This document shows, in pieces, positions 43,871-56,656 of a stretch of DNA of 64,000 nucleotides. The first letter of the stretch is position 1; every line of letters begins with the position of its first letter. The notes under the pieces were generated by a model that saw only the letters and a program-made list of their open reading frames with translations, was not told the origin of the DNA and did no database searches. The DNA lies in assembly GCA_963565915.1 (NCBI GenBank), contig OY751486.1, positions 868,001 to 932,000 on the forward strand. The letters are read 5' to 3'. This DNA comes from Entoloma clypeatum (Eukaryota; Basidiomycota; Agaricomycetes; Agaricales; Entolomataceae). The translations under genes were made by a program, and so were the position numbers.

Positions 43871-45047
43871 CACACCATCTGGTAAGGCTGAAGAAATTTG
43901 TCTTAGGCAGAAGGCTCGTAAGTCTGCCCTTGGCTCTGTCAGCCCCGTAGAAGGTACTTCCACCAGCGCCTGGTCAGAGGAACCCATTGATGTCGACACT
44001 CTTCCGGATGTTGAACAACTTGTTTCTGTGGGGCCTTTGGCTCCAACCCAGACTGTCTACCGCAGCGACACCCCCTTCAGTGGACGGGCCGAAGCGAAGA
44101 GGCACGCATCTATCACGCTCCCCGCTAACGCCGGCCTCGTGACATTCAAGACTGCCCCGGATTATGTTCTCAATGATCCGGTCAACAATCTCATCCCTGA
44201 GGAGTTGCAGATCAATATGGCTGGTGACAGCGAGGATAACCTCGTTGCTATGTGTGCTGCTCTCAAAACTGTCGGCGAAGCGATCGACTTCGGTCTAGCC
44301 TCTGGGGGCACTCTTACTCGGCTCAACACGGCCACCCTCTCTGCTGCTGTCATCTCCCTGGCCCAGCGCATCATCATTCGAGGCATCACACGAGATGCCA
44401 TCGCTTCTGACCAAACTCTCAAAGACGAGTTCTTCATGCTCTTCACTCTAATGGGCGACAAACTTGGCTTCAACCTTAACGATGAAGGCAATCTCATTCA
44501 CAAGGACTATGTCCCTCCCCCCCCGCCTCCCACACCTGCCTCCCAAGGGAAAGGCAAGTCCAAGGCTCCCCCTCCCCCCCCCACCCCTCCGATTGCTTCA
44601 CCATCAGCGGGCGCCTCTACAGACGACTCCTGGAGAGTCCACAAGCCTACTCCCACCATGTCACAAATGGCGGACGCCTCTATGGCTGGCTGTCACATGC
44701 CACTCAAGCCCCCTCCTCGGTCTCAAGCCCCCGGCTCTGGGAAGACCCCGAACTCGCGTGGCACCAGGGGTTTACCCCTGGCTCCCACCCCAGCAGCCCG
44801 GCCTTCCGGGGGTTTACCCCCTGGAATGGCTAAGCGTCCCCCTAGGATCGACGACACGTCGACATTCCCACCCCTACCGCCTAAGGGTCCTAGGCCTTCC
44901 TACGCTAACAAAGCCAAGAGTGGAGTACGCGCCGCGCCTACGGGCAAAGCGCCTGCAGAAACTGGAGGTGATATTCCCGCTCCGAAGACTCCTGCGGCTC
45001 CCAAACCGAGGGCGTCTTCAAGGGCGCCAACAGGCGCTTTGTCATGA
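43870..45047 (+). CDS. LINE ORF1 (Gag-like), probably 5'-truncated
   Basis: Open to TGA 45045-45047. The first in-frame ATG within the LINE is 44217, but the frame reads on sensibly upstream (GKAEEICLRQKARKSALGSV, PIDVDTLPDVEQLVSVG). A helical middle (LNTATLSAAVISLAQRIIIR) is followed by a long Pro/Ala/Ser-rich linker with poly-Pro runs. No zinc knuckle is present here; the knuckles lie in the next frame. In the frame of ORF2 the sequence just before the ORF2 ATG (GVFKGANRRFV) also reads like protein, so ORF1 and ORF2 may once have been one Gag frame, now shifted. Confidence 0.65.
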
Positions 45048-48000
45048 TTGCGAGTTCCGAATGGGCTCTTTTCAAGAAACGCGACGAGGTTCACAGAGCT
45101 GCTCTCGAAGCGCTCAAAAACCTCAACTCTCCTCTTTCTCTTGAGGCGGCGGACCTCTGTCCCGAAGGACTTAGAATGAAAACAATCAGCTCCACCGGTC
45201 GGGTCGTCCCCACTGATGTTGAACTGACAAATATCGGTAAATTCGTCGAGCGTCTGCTCGAAACCGATGATGCGGAAATAAACGTCTACCTCCCGACGTC
45301 TAAATCCTTCCTCAAGTTGATCGGCGTTCCTCGCATCATCAATGACGAACCCATCTCGTCTGAAGCCATTGGCAAAATCATCACGAGACATTGCTTCACA
45401 GTCATGAGGAAACGTGTTGCCCTCACGTCCGCTGCCCGGATCGTCACGTATTCTAAAACCGCAGATACGTGTACGGTCTATTTTGACATTCAGGACTCCC
45501 AGAGTGGTGCGAACCTGAACACGCTCATCAAATCTAAGGTCCGGTGGAACGTCGACGCGGATTTTAGACCTTCCCCCATCAGACAGGCGGATAAACACAT
45601 CGGCGTCCCCCTCTGCAAAAACTGCTTCCAGTGGGGGCACCAGATCCACGACAACGGTACTGGCTGCCCCTCTAGACCCCAACTCTGCTCTGCGTGTGGC
45701 GGCCCCCACCACGCCCCTTGTTGCAAGGGCGCGCCCAAAGCCAATCCTCCCATCGCCCCCACCCCTGCGGGCCACCCATGCGACCACACCCCGAGATGTC
45801 GCAACTGTGGCGAAAACCACCATTCTGACTCCACCATTTGCAAGTTCTGGAAGAACTGCTTTGACCCCTCTTTCCATCGTAAGGCGTACGACAAGGCCGC
45901 CACGAAGGATGCATCTCGCAAGGCAGCCAAGGCTGCTCGCCCCACTACCATGACGGCGGCCAAGGTTGCAACCCTTGTCCCCACCGATCGTAATCGCTTT
46001 GAGGTTCTTGAGGAGATGGAGGACGTCGCGCCTACCAATCCCGAATCCACGCAACTGCCCGCAACTAGTGGGACCAGCCCCTCAACCGCAGCGCCTGACG
46101 TGGACGAGCTGGTCTCCCTTAAGTTACGTACTCATAATGTTTGGAGAACTAATGCAATCATTGAATCTTTCCTTGCTAGACATAGTGAAGATATTGATAT
46201 CCACTTCGTACAAGAACCCGTTAAGTATCTTGCTCGCTACACGGTCTCTACCTCCTCCAGAGAGGGCAGTCCCATCTACTCCTATCCTCAACACCCGTCC
46301 TGGACCTGCTCCGACACTTCCACTGCCAACGCCTCAGCCCGCACGGTCGCCTACATCAATACTCGCATCTCGCATCTCCGCCCTGCGTTTCACCACGAAT
46401 TTGATGCCCCTATGGACATTCAAATCCTCTCAATATGGCCCACCAAATCTCGACAGGTCTACCTCATCAACATCTACTTGGATGCTTCTGGGTCGGCCAT
46501 CAAATGGCTTACTCAAAACGCCCATACGCTCCCATCCCCCATCATATTCCTTGGCGGCGACTTCAACTGCCCGTCCGCCCTCCGGGACGCCGCAGTCACC
46601 TATCCCTCTAGTCTCTCTATAGACCTCATGCAAGTTGCTTCCTCTCTCGACCTTACGTTCAGCGGAACAAACACTGACCCTCCCACGCGGATCCCGGACA
46701 ACCCTCTCCACTGGCCTTCCACACTCGATCTTGTCTTCCTCCCGGCCAACAGGCCCAGGAAGTGTGACAGATTTCTTTGCCCGTTCGAGCGCGACAGCTC
46801 CGACCACATCCCTCTGACAGTTTATCTCCCCTCGACTCTTTATCAGCCGCTGGTGAGACAGATCGTTCCCCTCAAAACATACAAAGCCTATGTCGCAGGC
46901 CTCCTAGTCGCCTTTAGCCAAGTCCCAGACTCCTACGCTTCGGCCCAGGATGTCGAGTCTGCCGCTACCAATCTCCAGATGGCCCTGTCCGTCAACTGGG
47001 ACACTCACTCTCGTCCAGTCAGGGGCTCAGGTTCGCACTCCCATTCGTGGTGGAGTGAGACCTGTGACATGGCCAGACAAGTATATCTCGACACCAAATC
47101 CCCCGTTGACTACAAAAATCTTCGGTCAGTCATCCGCGAGGCTAAACGCGACTTCTTCGAGGAGAAGATCAAAACCATCGCCCTCTCCCAAAAAAACCCC
47201 TGGTCCCTTATGGACTGGCACAAGCCCCGTCACTCAGACCCCCTTGCAAATTTGAAGGGGGCCAATGGTGACGTTCTCAACTCTTCTAATGACATGTTTG
47301 ACAAATTCGATAAGGCCTTTCATACGCCTCCTCCAAACTCTCCTAAAATGGAAATCCTCGATGAGCTTCCACAAGAACCCACTCATGACTGGCTGCCGAT
47401 TACCGGCCCAGAAATCATCTCGCTTGTTCTCAAGTGCAACCCCAAGTCTGCCCCTGGTCCGGACCACATCTCATGGGCTCTCCTCAAACATCTCCTACAC
47501 AAAGATGAAGTGTTGAAATGTATCACCGCCTTAGCTAACGCCTGCATAGATTACTCTTGCTGGCCGGCAGCTTTCAAGGTCTCCATCACGGTTATCATCC
47601 CGAAACCTGGCAAAGAATCCTACAATAGTCCCAAGTCTTTCAGACCCATCGTCCTCCTCAACACGGTGGCCAAGATTATCGAGAAAGTCGTCGCCAATCA
47701 AATGCAATTCGAATGCGCCAAGTATAGCCTGGTCCACAAATACCAGTTTGGGGGTCTTCGCTATAGATCTACAACTGATGCGGGAATCATCATTACGCAC
47801 AGAGTCCGGAATGGATGGGCGAAGAAACATGACACGGGGGTCGTGGCCTTCGACGTTGCGCAATTCTTCCCTTCTCTGGACCATCAATTTTTGCTAGGAG
47901 TACTACGGCGGCTGGGGTTTTCAGCCGCCTTGAGTAAGTTCTTCGAATCATATCTACGTGGACGGTCTACTCGTTTTGTCTCAGGACAGAATGTCTCAGA

Positions 48001-49550
48001 CCTCTATGAAATCCTCTTTGGTGTGGGTCAAGGCTCGGCGCTCTCCCCCATCCTTTCCGGCATTTATCTTTCACCGGCTCTCAAGCTCTTTTACATGCGC
48101 GGTCACGCGAAGTATCTGGATCTGTTCTCCTTTGTAGATGACGGTATGCTCATCACACAATCATCTGACCTTGACGCCATCGGTTCCCACTTGCGAACTG
48201 GGCGTAAAGCTATTGATGGCATCCTCGTTGACATGGAGCTAGCCACCGAACCGACGAAAGACGAACTTATGTTCTTCACCCGAACCGTCTCTCCATCGTA
48301 CCCCATTGTCCGCTTACCTGGCCAACCCCCCCTCCAAGTTAAAGCCTTTTGGCGCTACCTTGGTTTCTTCTTTGATCGCCGTCTTACCTTCAATGAGCAC
48401 AGACGCTTCTACACTACCAAGGCGCTCACGTCCATCCCCCTCCTCCTTGGCAACTCCTCTCGCGGTCTCCCTCCCCGCCTCAAACGTCTCCTATACGTGT
48501 TGTGTGTTATGCCGATCCTCATGTATGCCAACTCTGGTACTATAACGGTCCCCGACTCCAGACTGCCTTCAACCTCATGAATTCAGTCCACTACAGAGCT
48601 GCCAGATGGATCACCGGCGCTTTCAATCACTCGCCTATGGGAGGAGTCCTAGCCATCGTGGGACTTATGCCTGCTAGACAGCACGTCACCAAGTTAGTCC
48701 AACGCTCACGTATCAGAGCGGCCCAACTCCCCACCACCCACCCCGTTGTCTGCGAGCTTATACTCAAAGCAGAGGTGAAGACACTTAGCCTGGTCGTCGA
48801 CATACAGAACCTTATGACCACCGTCAAACTCGAGAGATCCGACTACCTCAGCGACGAAGCTCGCCCTGGTCATCGCATCCTCGACCTCTTCCATTCTGGG
48901 ATTCACCACGGGTAGACGCCGACGACACCAAAGAACGCTACACCCTTCTCAAAGACATTCTCACCACAGCAGAGGACGAAAACCATCAAGCGGCCTTTTC
49001 CATCGCAGCCTGGCCTTGTGTCGGTAAGACCTTGTCGTCAGCTGCAGCGGAGGTCCGCTTTGCCTCCTACCTTGGCCCGGATCGCCAGGAACCCCAACTC
49101 ACTCGAGCAAGCGCAGGTAGAAGTCTCACCCCAGAGACTCTCATCGTCGCCACCCTCCTTGGACTCAACAAAGTCATCACCACTGCACCCTATATTTCGG
49201 AGATTCACATCTTCACCCGCAACATTCAGGCTGTGCAATCCGCGTTCGATACCGGCTCAATTCATGCAGGCCATTCTATCTCGTGCGCCATCTCCCGTCT
49301 CCTCTGCCCTTATCTGGAGGGAGCCGGCACTATCCACGTCCACCTCGACCTTCCACCCTCGTCCAAATGGGGCTCCGTCTTCCCCGTCGCCAGTCGTGAT
49401 CTCAAAACCTTTCAAGGGACAGCTCTCTCCCCCTTGTCACCCAACTTTGCCCGTACCGCCGCCGCCACCAGCGCTGTCGACAACCAGAAATACTATCCCC
49501 TAACCACAGATCATCCTCATTTATACCACATGTTTAGTAGTAGTATATAA
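45044..49550 (+). pseudogene. LINE ORF2: zinc knuckles, AP-type endonuclease, reverse transcriptase; two frameshifts
   Basis: ATG 45044 overlaps the ORF1 stop (ATGA). Main frame to 48580. Three Cys/His knuckles (CKNCFQWGHQIHDNGTGC, CSACGGPHHAPCC, CRNCGENHHSDSTIC) lie near residues 190-275. The endonuclease has FVQEPVK, GGDFNCP and SSDHIPL. The RT has SAPGPDHISWALLKH, IPKPGKESYNSPKSFRPI, FDVAQFFPSLDH, GVGQGSALSPILS and the catalytic FVDDG. Near 48530 the frame shifts by one (QLWYYNGPRLQTAFN continues to 48915) and near 48909 again (VDADDTKERYTLLKDI to 49550). It makes and inserts cDNA by target-primed reverse transcription. The C-terminal breaks probably make this copy inactive. Confidence 0.85.
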
Positions 49551-49560
49551 AGGTAGATAG

Positions 49561-50144
49561 TTTGAACATGGAACCCCAGTCTTGAGCTGGTTTCCACCGC
49601 TTCAAACCTCATTCTAAATCCTTTCCCATCGTTCCACATTTCCTCTCTCGCAAGGCCTGAGTGTTGGTGCCCAGTCAAAATCGAACCTGGACAGGAATGG
49701 GCTGATCCGGCACAAGCGGGTCAAACCTGGGGTGGCAGGGTATCACTGATGCCACGAGGTGTGCTGTGCCTCGGGAACCTTGATATCCCCAGGTGTACCA
49801 GATTTTTTGAAACGTGTCATTTGTGATGCGATACATTGCCTAATTTGGACTGCTCAGTGCGATTCAATATTCAATATACAACGTCATGGTTCTTTGAACT
49901 ATTTTTAACTATCTAGATTTGCTGAGATTTGCTGTCCACGCCATTGGTTGTGTCTGTAGGTATTCTACTGGTATTCCACTAGGTTGTTGGCTTCTACTAG
50001 CTTCTTCGAAGAACAGGTCGCAAATGAAAAGCACGCGGCGTGCCGCGTGTCAAATATCGAAAGTATGCACGCTGTTACTTTGTGGCTTGTACATATGGCA
50101 TTGTGTGTACAGTTCTGACATGTTCTGGCTTGTCTTCCCCTCAG
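49561..50144. other. Interval before the Tnp2 transposase, no separate gene seen
   Basis: Contains the LINE 3' flank and probably the first exon of the following transposase. The sequence near 49670-49800 is GC-rich without a clear motif. Confidence 0.35.
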
Positions 50145-53100
50145 AATGCACTCAGTGCAATCACAGGGGCAATGTGGGCAAAGTCCTGCCCAAGTCGACT
50201 TACTACAACCATCGACGAATCTGGGGAAAGGATGTAGGCAGTGTAGCACCACCACCCCGTAAAAGGGGAAGGATGGACTCGGATGAAACAGAAGTAAGCG
50301 TGATATCTTCTCTTACACCGTCGTATTTGCTAATGGCTACCAGGAGGTACCTCAGGCTGCCGAGAGTCCTCACAATTTACTCAATATCGAGAAGGTACGC
50401 CTGTCGCATGTAGAGTATCAAACAATTTGTTTACTTGTCTAATCTAGGAGGATGCAGGGCAAACCATGGAGTCTTTGGGTATGGATTTGGTAACATATCG
50501 TTCTATGGGGTTTGTCAGATGAATATTCTGATGCATTATACAGGAAACGGCACATCTACCTGGAGTTGAAACACAGGAAATTGAGATGGGCCATAGTACA
50601 GACGAATTCGAGCCTGTCCCCCCCCCCCCAAACCGCGAACCCGAGGCCGAGACGGCGGCTGAATCTGGAGTTCTTGACCTCACAAGCGACCCACCTCTGT
50701 CGCTAACCTGGGAATCTCATCCTACTGATCCCCTTGACAACTTCGAAGACCTGAGCCCTGATCCTGGCAGTCTCGTTCTTACCAAGGATTTTGATGATTC
50801 TGAGACAGATGGTGGAAACCTGGACGAGGACAAGGGTGAAGACGAAGACGGCGAGCCTGACAACTTGAACGTGGGAAGCAACATGACGAACGCTCCCCCC
50901 ACTCTTGATCTTTCTGAGCTTGCTCATATGGCTTCATTGCCTGACCTAGCCACAACAATGGAATTTATTCAGGAGATACGGAATGCTTCTCTGACTGACC
51001 AATGCGTCAAACTCCCCCGTGATCTACTGGAACGCCTCCGGAACCCCCCAAGATATCCTGTTGAAGTAACCCCCGATTTTCGGCTGGGCACTGATCTATT
51101 TCTCGCCACTATAAACGCCTCTCGAGAGACATATGATGATGTTCGAGGCGCGATCCTTTGTCGACATCCTGATGATGATGTTCCTTCCTTCGATCACATG
51201 AAGAAATGGTTTGCCGAGGTTACAGGAATCGTTCCATATGCCACGGATATGTGTATAAACTCGTGTCTTGCATATACCGGACCCTTTGCGAATCATCAAT
51301 GTTGTACTATCTGCAACGAGCCACGATTTGATCCTACCACAGGGAAACCATGCCAAACATTCGAGACCATGTTGCTTGGGCCCCAGCTCCAGGCGCTATA
51401 TCGCGGTTCTGAGACTACAGAAAATCTAGCCTATCGTCAACAGCTCACTGACGAGATACGCAAGATGGTTGAGGAGGCAGGTGACTACTTGCCGGACACC
51501 TTCACCGACTTCTTCAATGGTTATGAATATTTGGATGCAATCGAGGAGCAGAAAATAGGGCCGGATGATATTGTGGTGATGCTTTCTATTGACGGCGCGC
51601 AACTTTACAGAAACAAGACATCCGACTGCTGGATGTACATCTGGGTAGTCCTTGATCTCATGCCTGGCCTTCAATACAAAAAGAAACATGTCCTCCCCGG
51701 TGGCATCATTCCTGGCAAGCCGAGAAACCTCGATTCATTTCTCTTCCCCGGCATTCATCACCTGTCGGCAATCCAGAAAGAAGGTCTGGTAATGTGGGAC
51801 CCTCGGAGAGACAACACCTTTATTTCAAAACCCTTTTTCGCCTCTGTAAATGCTGACGGTCCTGCAATGGCGATGGTTGCTGGTCTTGTTGGTCACAAGA
51901 GGTATCCCTGTAGCCTCTTTATAATGTTTCCCAGGAATAGCTACATTCTCACATGATAATGTGGATCCATTCTCACACAGCACATTATGATGTAGATGGA
52001 ATTATAATGTAGCATCATTCTTGCCCATTCCCTCCTTCTATATCTGTAGATTATCTAATAAATTCCAGGATGGTTAGATTGACCCAAATCTCTCTGTCAG
52101 ACCACAGTCAGGTCATATTCTGGCCTCAAATAGCAACATATATACAGAGGCACCACTGATTCCCAGCCTAACCTGAACCTAACCCTAACTTATCTCTAAC
52201 CTATCCCTAACCTTTAACCTAACCCTAACAACCTAAATCTCTAATAGTGACATTATAATGTGGTAGACACATTATGATGTGGCCAACATTATAATGTGGC
52301 ACATTCTCATGTGGACCTAACCTTTGAAACCTTAATTCCATGACACATTATAATGTGGCAAGGTACCTGAAAACCATGTTTACATTGAAATTCCATCAAA
52401 TCATAATGTACCATGTGAGAAAGTCCCCACATTATCATGTGGAAATGTAGCTATTCCTGGGAGACATTATAATGTGACTACAGGGACTATAGGTCACAAA
52501 GGGAAGTATGGGTGCCGCCTCTTTTGTCCCATCCCTGGTCGAAAGAAACCTAAGACTTCCCAATATTATCCTGCAATCCTGAGGCCAATCAACTACGCAG
52601 AAACTGGGTGCGATCACCCCGACATTGATATGACAAACTTGCGGTCCGCGTCCGTTGACGATTACAACCTATCTCTAATACATGTGATGCAGTCGCCAAA
52701 TGTCACCCAGTACAAGAAACGACGGTTAGGAACTGGCATTTGTAAACCGACTATTGTTCTTGGATTGGGTGATGAACATTGTTTCCCAATCCCGCGTGGC
52801 TTTGGGGCAGACATCATGCATCTCATTTCACTGAATATCCCTGACCTTATCCTTGGACTTTGGAGGGGTACTATTGACTGCGACGCGAACGATTCACGTT
52901 CGACTTGGGATTGGGCAGTGTTGAAGGGAGATTTATGGGAACAGCATGGTGCCAATGTTGCGGCAGCAACTCCCTACTTACCAGGGTCTTTTGACCGTGC
53001 CCCACGTAATCCAGCAGAAAAAATCAACAGCGGCTTCAAGGCATGGGAATTCCTGCTTTATATGTTCGGGCTTGGACCTGGTGTCTTTTTGAATGTCCTG

Positions 53101-54136
53101 CCCGATGCCTACTACGTCAACTTCTGCAAACTTGTATTCGGTGTGCGCATCATCTGTCAGCACGAGATTCCCTATGAAAAATTGCAACAGGCCCACGACA
53201 TGCTGTTGAAATTTGTCCACGAGTTCGAACTTCTCTACTATCAGCGGAAGACGGCGCGCCTTCATTTTGCACGTCCAAGTCTCCATGCAATACTACACTT
53301 AGCTCCCGAAGTAACTCGCATTGGCCCTCCAATTATCACGTCACAATGGACCATGGAGCGAACGATCGGAAATCTAGGACAAGAAATACGACAACCATCC
53401 AACCCATATGCGAACCTGTCTTGTCGAGCGGTCCTTCGTTGCCAAATAAATGCTCTGAAAGCCCTTATCCCCGACCTTGAAAAATCTCGTGAAGGTACGA
53501 TCCCTCACGGCGGAAAGGATCTCGGTGACGGATCCGTACTTCTGAGAGCACTTGACCGTTGCTCGCGCCGTATTCTTCCCGAAGAGTCGCAGGCTTTGCG
53601 GCAATACCTTATACAGCGCGCTAACATTGATCATCCGATTGATTCTCTGTACCGCTGGGCAAGACTACGCCTGCCAAATGGGCAAATAGCACGATCTGCT
53701 TGGAGAGAAAAGTTGAAGCCACTCGAGAAAGTTCGTATGGCAAGAAACGTCAAGGTAGGTTGCGATTAAGGACATAATGAAGGATCAATACTTACCATTG
53801 CACTAGATCAAAGGTCCTCCAGAAACGATAGCGGAAGTTCACTTCTACTTCCAAATTAAGATATACCGGGAGACAACACTTACGCTCGCGATGGTTTCGA
53901 CATTTTCCCCCCCTGATCTAGGGCTGTTGCAGAAGTCCTGCAATACACTATACTCATGCACTGCTGCACACTCCGTCAAGGTTATCGATGTAAAGGACAT
54001 TCTACCTGTTGTCGCAATGGTACCACATTCTCCGTTCCCCGACTTATCTCAACGGTTTTTCCTTGTCGAAAAGCCTGGTCTCAGTGTACATGCCCTGGAT
54101 TCGTTCGAAGAAACCTACGAAGAAGATTTCAATTAG
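50145..54136 (+). pseudogene. Tnp2-type (CACTA, Transposase_21-like) transposase gene split by a MITE
   Basis: Exons 50145-50293, 50344-50394, 50448-50489, 50544-51899, 52492-53754 and 53807-54136 are in phase, with introns of 50, 53, 54 and 52 bp and the MITE between 51899 and 52492. The N-terminal finger is CTQCNHRGNVGKV..YYNHRR. The core has SIDGAQLYRNKTSDCWMYIW, KPRNLDSFLFPGIHHLSAIQ, DGPAMAMVAGLVGHK, YGCRLFC, GFGADIMHLISLNIPDLI and TMERTIGNLGQEIRQPSNPY. Likely catalytic acids are Asp of IDGAQ, Asp of GADIMH and Glu of TMERT, by analogy with CACTA enzymes. The C-terminal exon has FYFQIKIYRETTLTLAMV. The first coding exon upstream of 50145 was not fixed. Apart from the MITE no lesion is seen. 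Confidence 0.85.
51900..52491. mobile_element. 592-bp non-autonomous element (MULE-like MITE) in the Tnp2 gene
   Basis: Flanked by GGTCACAAG (51891-51899) and GGTCACAAA (52492-52500), a 9-bp duplication with one change. The ends are inverted repeats of about 60 bp sharing TCCCTGTAG, TATAATGT, CTCCCAGGAATAGCTACAT-type and CACATGATAATGTGG blocks. The inside holds about eight copies of the palindrome-like CACATTATAATGTG and a stretch of CCTAACCC-like repeats (52168-52232). No open frame. Long ends plus a 9-bp duplication fit Mutator-like elements. Confidence 0.85.
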
Positions 54137-55035
54137 TCGGAATTAGGTGAGCACGTCATGCATCGATTCCACGACATTTTTGAAGAGGATGAAAATCGTC
54201 GTGAATGAAATGGTATAGAATGATTTGAATGAAGACCTTTACAGCTTTAATGAGGTCGAGGAGCTTGGGACGGTCCTAGAAGTGGATGACTCGGAAGATG
54301 TCGAGATGCTGCCCTGATAAGTTAAAAGTATCGGATTGTAGATTACTTATTGCTTCCTTTACCAGTCGAATACTGTATCTTTCATTCAACCTGAGCTTCT
54401 ACGGCTATGTTGAATGCTGACGCATATTATCAAGCCCTTGGCGACAGGAGATGTGTATCGACATCTAAAGAGGTCATCGACCATCAGGTTGGTTGGCGGG
54501 TACAGCTTACTGCTAACTGTCCATGGTTGGTGTAACCTGAAACTTGCGCTCCTAAGTGAAATGCCGTTTGGCCTTTCCCAGCAAACTCTCCCTTCTGTTC
54601 TTTTTTTTGGGGGGGAAAGGCGGGGACTCACGAGTTGCACTCCGTTACCTTGAGGTTTTTAACTCAGATCGCACCCTTCAGTTCTCGCGATAATTACAAG
54701 CATATGAAGAGGGACAGTTGTATTGGACCGAGGCAGACTTCAAACGCATGCTATGCGCATAATGTGTGCCCATCACAGGAGAGATTATATCAGATCATTG
54801 ATCACATGATGAACATCTCTCTCCTCTCTTCTCTCTCTCCGTTGTGCCATTCCGAGATTGGCTCTCGGCACCAGATCCAGTGAGCGTCAATATGTTCTCT
54901 CAAGCTGAAAGTACTAATTAATGTTCAGTACTCAGTCTTCAGGGATTCACCACAGCAAAAGTCGTCATTTGCCTTGGGCACCTGGTCTGCATTCGGAACG
55001 TCGAAAATGGAAACATATACCACCTTTGGAGAGAG
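54137..55035. other. Downstream flank of the Tnp2 gene, no firm gene
   Basis: Short frames only. The segment near 54650-54780 reads RYLEVFNSDRTLQF-like and MKRDSCIGPRQTSNACYAHN in one frame and may be an exon of an unrecognised gene. Confidence 0.35.
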
Positions 55036-56340
55036 TTGAGGCGATACTATTCATCACATCGTGTCTCAGGGTATGTGGAACTTGATTGGGATGACCCATA
55101 CATGCCAGAGACACCTTCGTCCAATATAGAGCTCTTTCCTCTAGACCCGTCCACCCGTAGTGAATCTGGCCATCCCCCTCAAAGAATCTATCTCAGGCTC
55201 TCCTTCCCTTACTATCCCAACTCTGACGCGGCCTTGCGGGCCGAAATTCTCATCTTCCACTTCCTCGGCTTCAAGATCTTGGCCTTCCATAACTCTGGGG
55301 ATAAATTCACGGACGGACACCATCATGTCACTGTTCAGACCCTCCGGGTCTTCCACACGTTTGTCCTTGTGCAGTTATCAAACTCAGTCAATTGCCGTCA
55401 TCTTGATAACAAGCTCAATATCTTTAAAAGGACGTTTGCCAACCTCCACGGGGACCTCTCTGTTCGTTGTCAGAGATTTGCTTTCACATAATGATTTCTC
55501 CTCCAGGCGTCGCTCATGACTATGGCCCCCTCCTTATCGCTGAAATAATTGTCACCGGAGGAAAGACTAGCCAAATATGTTCGTTATCCGACCTGGCACC
55601 CGTACCCGTTCATTTTTGTTTTATTCACACATGTACATGGGGGTTTGCTCGCATCCATTTCACAACCCGCCCTCCGTGCACACAGGTGACAAAATCACCT
55701 TCAAATGTCGGTATGAAGGTCGACTGAATGATGTATATTACATCTGGCGTCTCCATCCTGTCCAGCGTGGGTGGCGGTAAGCTCTCCGTCGCATGACGAT
55801 CCCGCCTGAAATGCCCATCGCCTTGACGCGGGGACGTTCTAGCCTCTGGGAGGGTGTTGTTGTACGTCCCCAGTCCTGGTGTGTTGAGCATCAATTCCAC
55901 TTGTGGTGTACATGTATTCACTTCAATCTCAATCTCATATCCGTGAAAGCTTCTTTGTGTCTATTGATCCGGGTTTCCCAGTGACCTACCATCAGTTGAA
56001 GGAGCACACCTTCGCCGCGAAAATCGCTGGGGGTTCTGTGTGGAAGGAAAAGGATGCCGAGGTTCACCCCAGGTGTGGTGCTCTGGGCGCATCTTTTAGA
56101 CGCGGTTGCGGTTGCGAATTCACCCCCGCTGTATCTGGAGCACCTAGGCCTCCATTTTCACCGGAACACTTGGATCTGTCGGGGTATCCCTCTCCGTGGT
56201 CTCTAGGATCCCCGGCGTCATCGTCTGACATGGACATTGAGGAACTGTCGACGCCAGCGTCGCATTTTTTGGAAGGCGTCGACCTGGCCACCGACTTGGA
56301 TCTCCTAGATGATTCTGAAGGTAGTTTAAATCCGTCTTGA
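55036..56340 (+). CDS. Hypothetical multi-exon gene (family not recognised)
   Basis: Three protein-like frames follow one another: SGYVELDWDDPYMPETPSSN..IYLRLSFPYYPNSDAALRAE (55036-55491), HPFHNPPSVHTGDKITFK..RLNDVYYIWRLHPV (about 55620-55780) and an acidic Ser/Pro-rich end (SSSDMDIEELSTPASHFLEG) to the stop at 56338-56340. They share no known domain and I could not fix all splice sites, so gene limits and even unity are uncertain. Codon use looks coding in the first and last pieces. Confidence 0.35.
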
Positions 56341-56656
56341 ATTTCAACGAGGACAATACTGCTATTGACGGTTTACTACTACACGCTCGCGAGACATTGG
56401 ATATAACAGCCTCATATTATCATCTCCCGGCCTCTTCATACCCCTACCCATCGTCACTTCTGTCACGCTACTACAGGAGAGGGCCATGACGAGCGTGGCA
56501 GACGATTAACTAAGGAGAGTACCACCACAAACGGGACATCGAAGGACGATCCCTTAAAAGGCGCGTGACTCGCAAAACGATCTTCAACAACGAACCGCAA
56601 CCATTCAGGTGAGTCAAACCATCTAAGCTGCTGAATTCTAACTGACCTTCGTAGTC

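Larger units (their letters stand above)
43870..49560 (+). mobile_element. Non-LTR retrotransposon (LINE, Tad1-like layout), nearly complete
   Basis: Contains a Gag-like frame, a zinc-knuckle/endonuclease/reverse transcriptase frame and a C-terminal region split over three frames. The 5' end is not defined because the frame continues into the neighbouring LINE fragment, so 5' truncation is likely. The 3' end lies shortly after 49550; no poly(A) tail was recognised. Endonuclease before RT and CCHC knuckles are as in Tad1-like fungal LINEs, but the clade was not tested. Confidence 0.82.

Noticed and set aside
43505..43885. Plus-strand 126-codon frame over the LINE end
   Set aside because: It is the antisense of the conserved LINE C-terminal Cys/His region.
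52168..52232. True telomere end
   Set aside because: Only about 65 bp of degenerate CCTAA-like units inside a transposon, flanked by coding sequence on both sides; at most interstitial.
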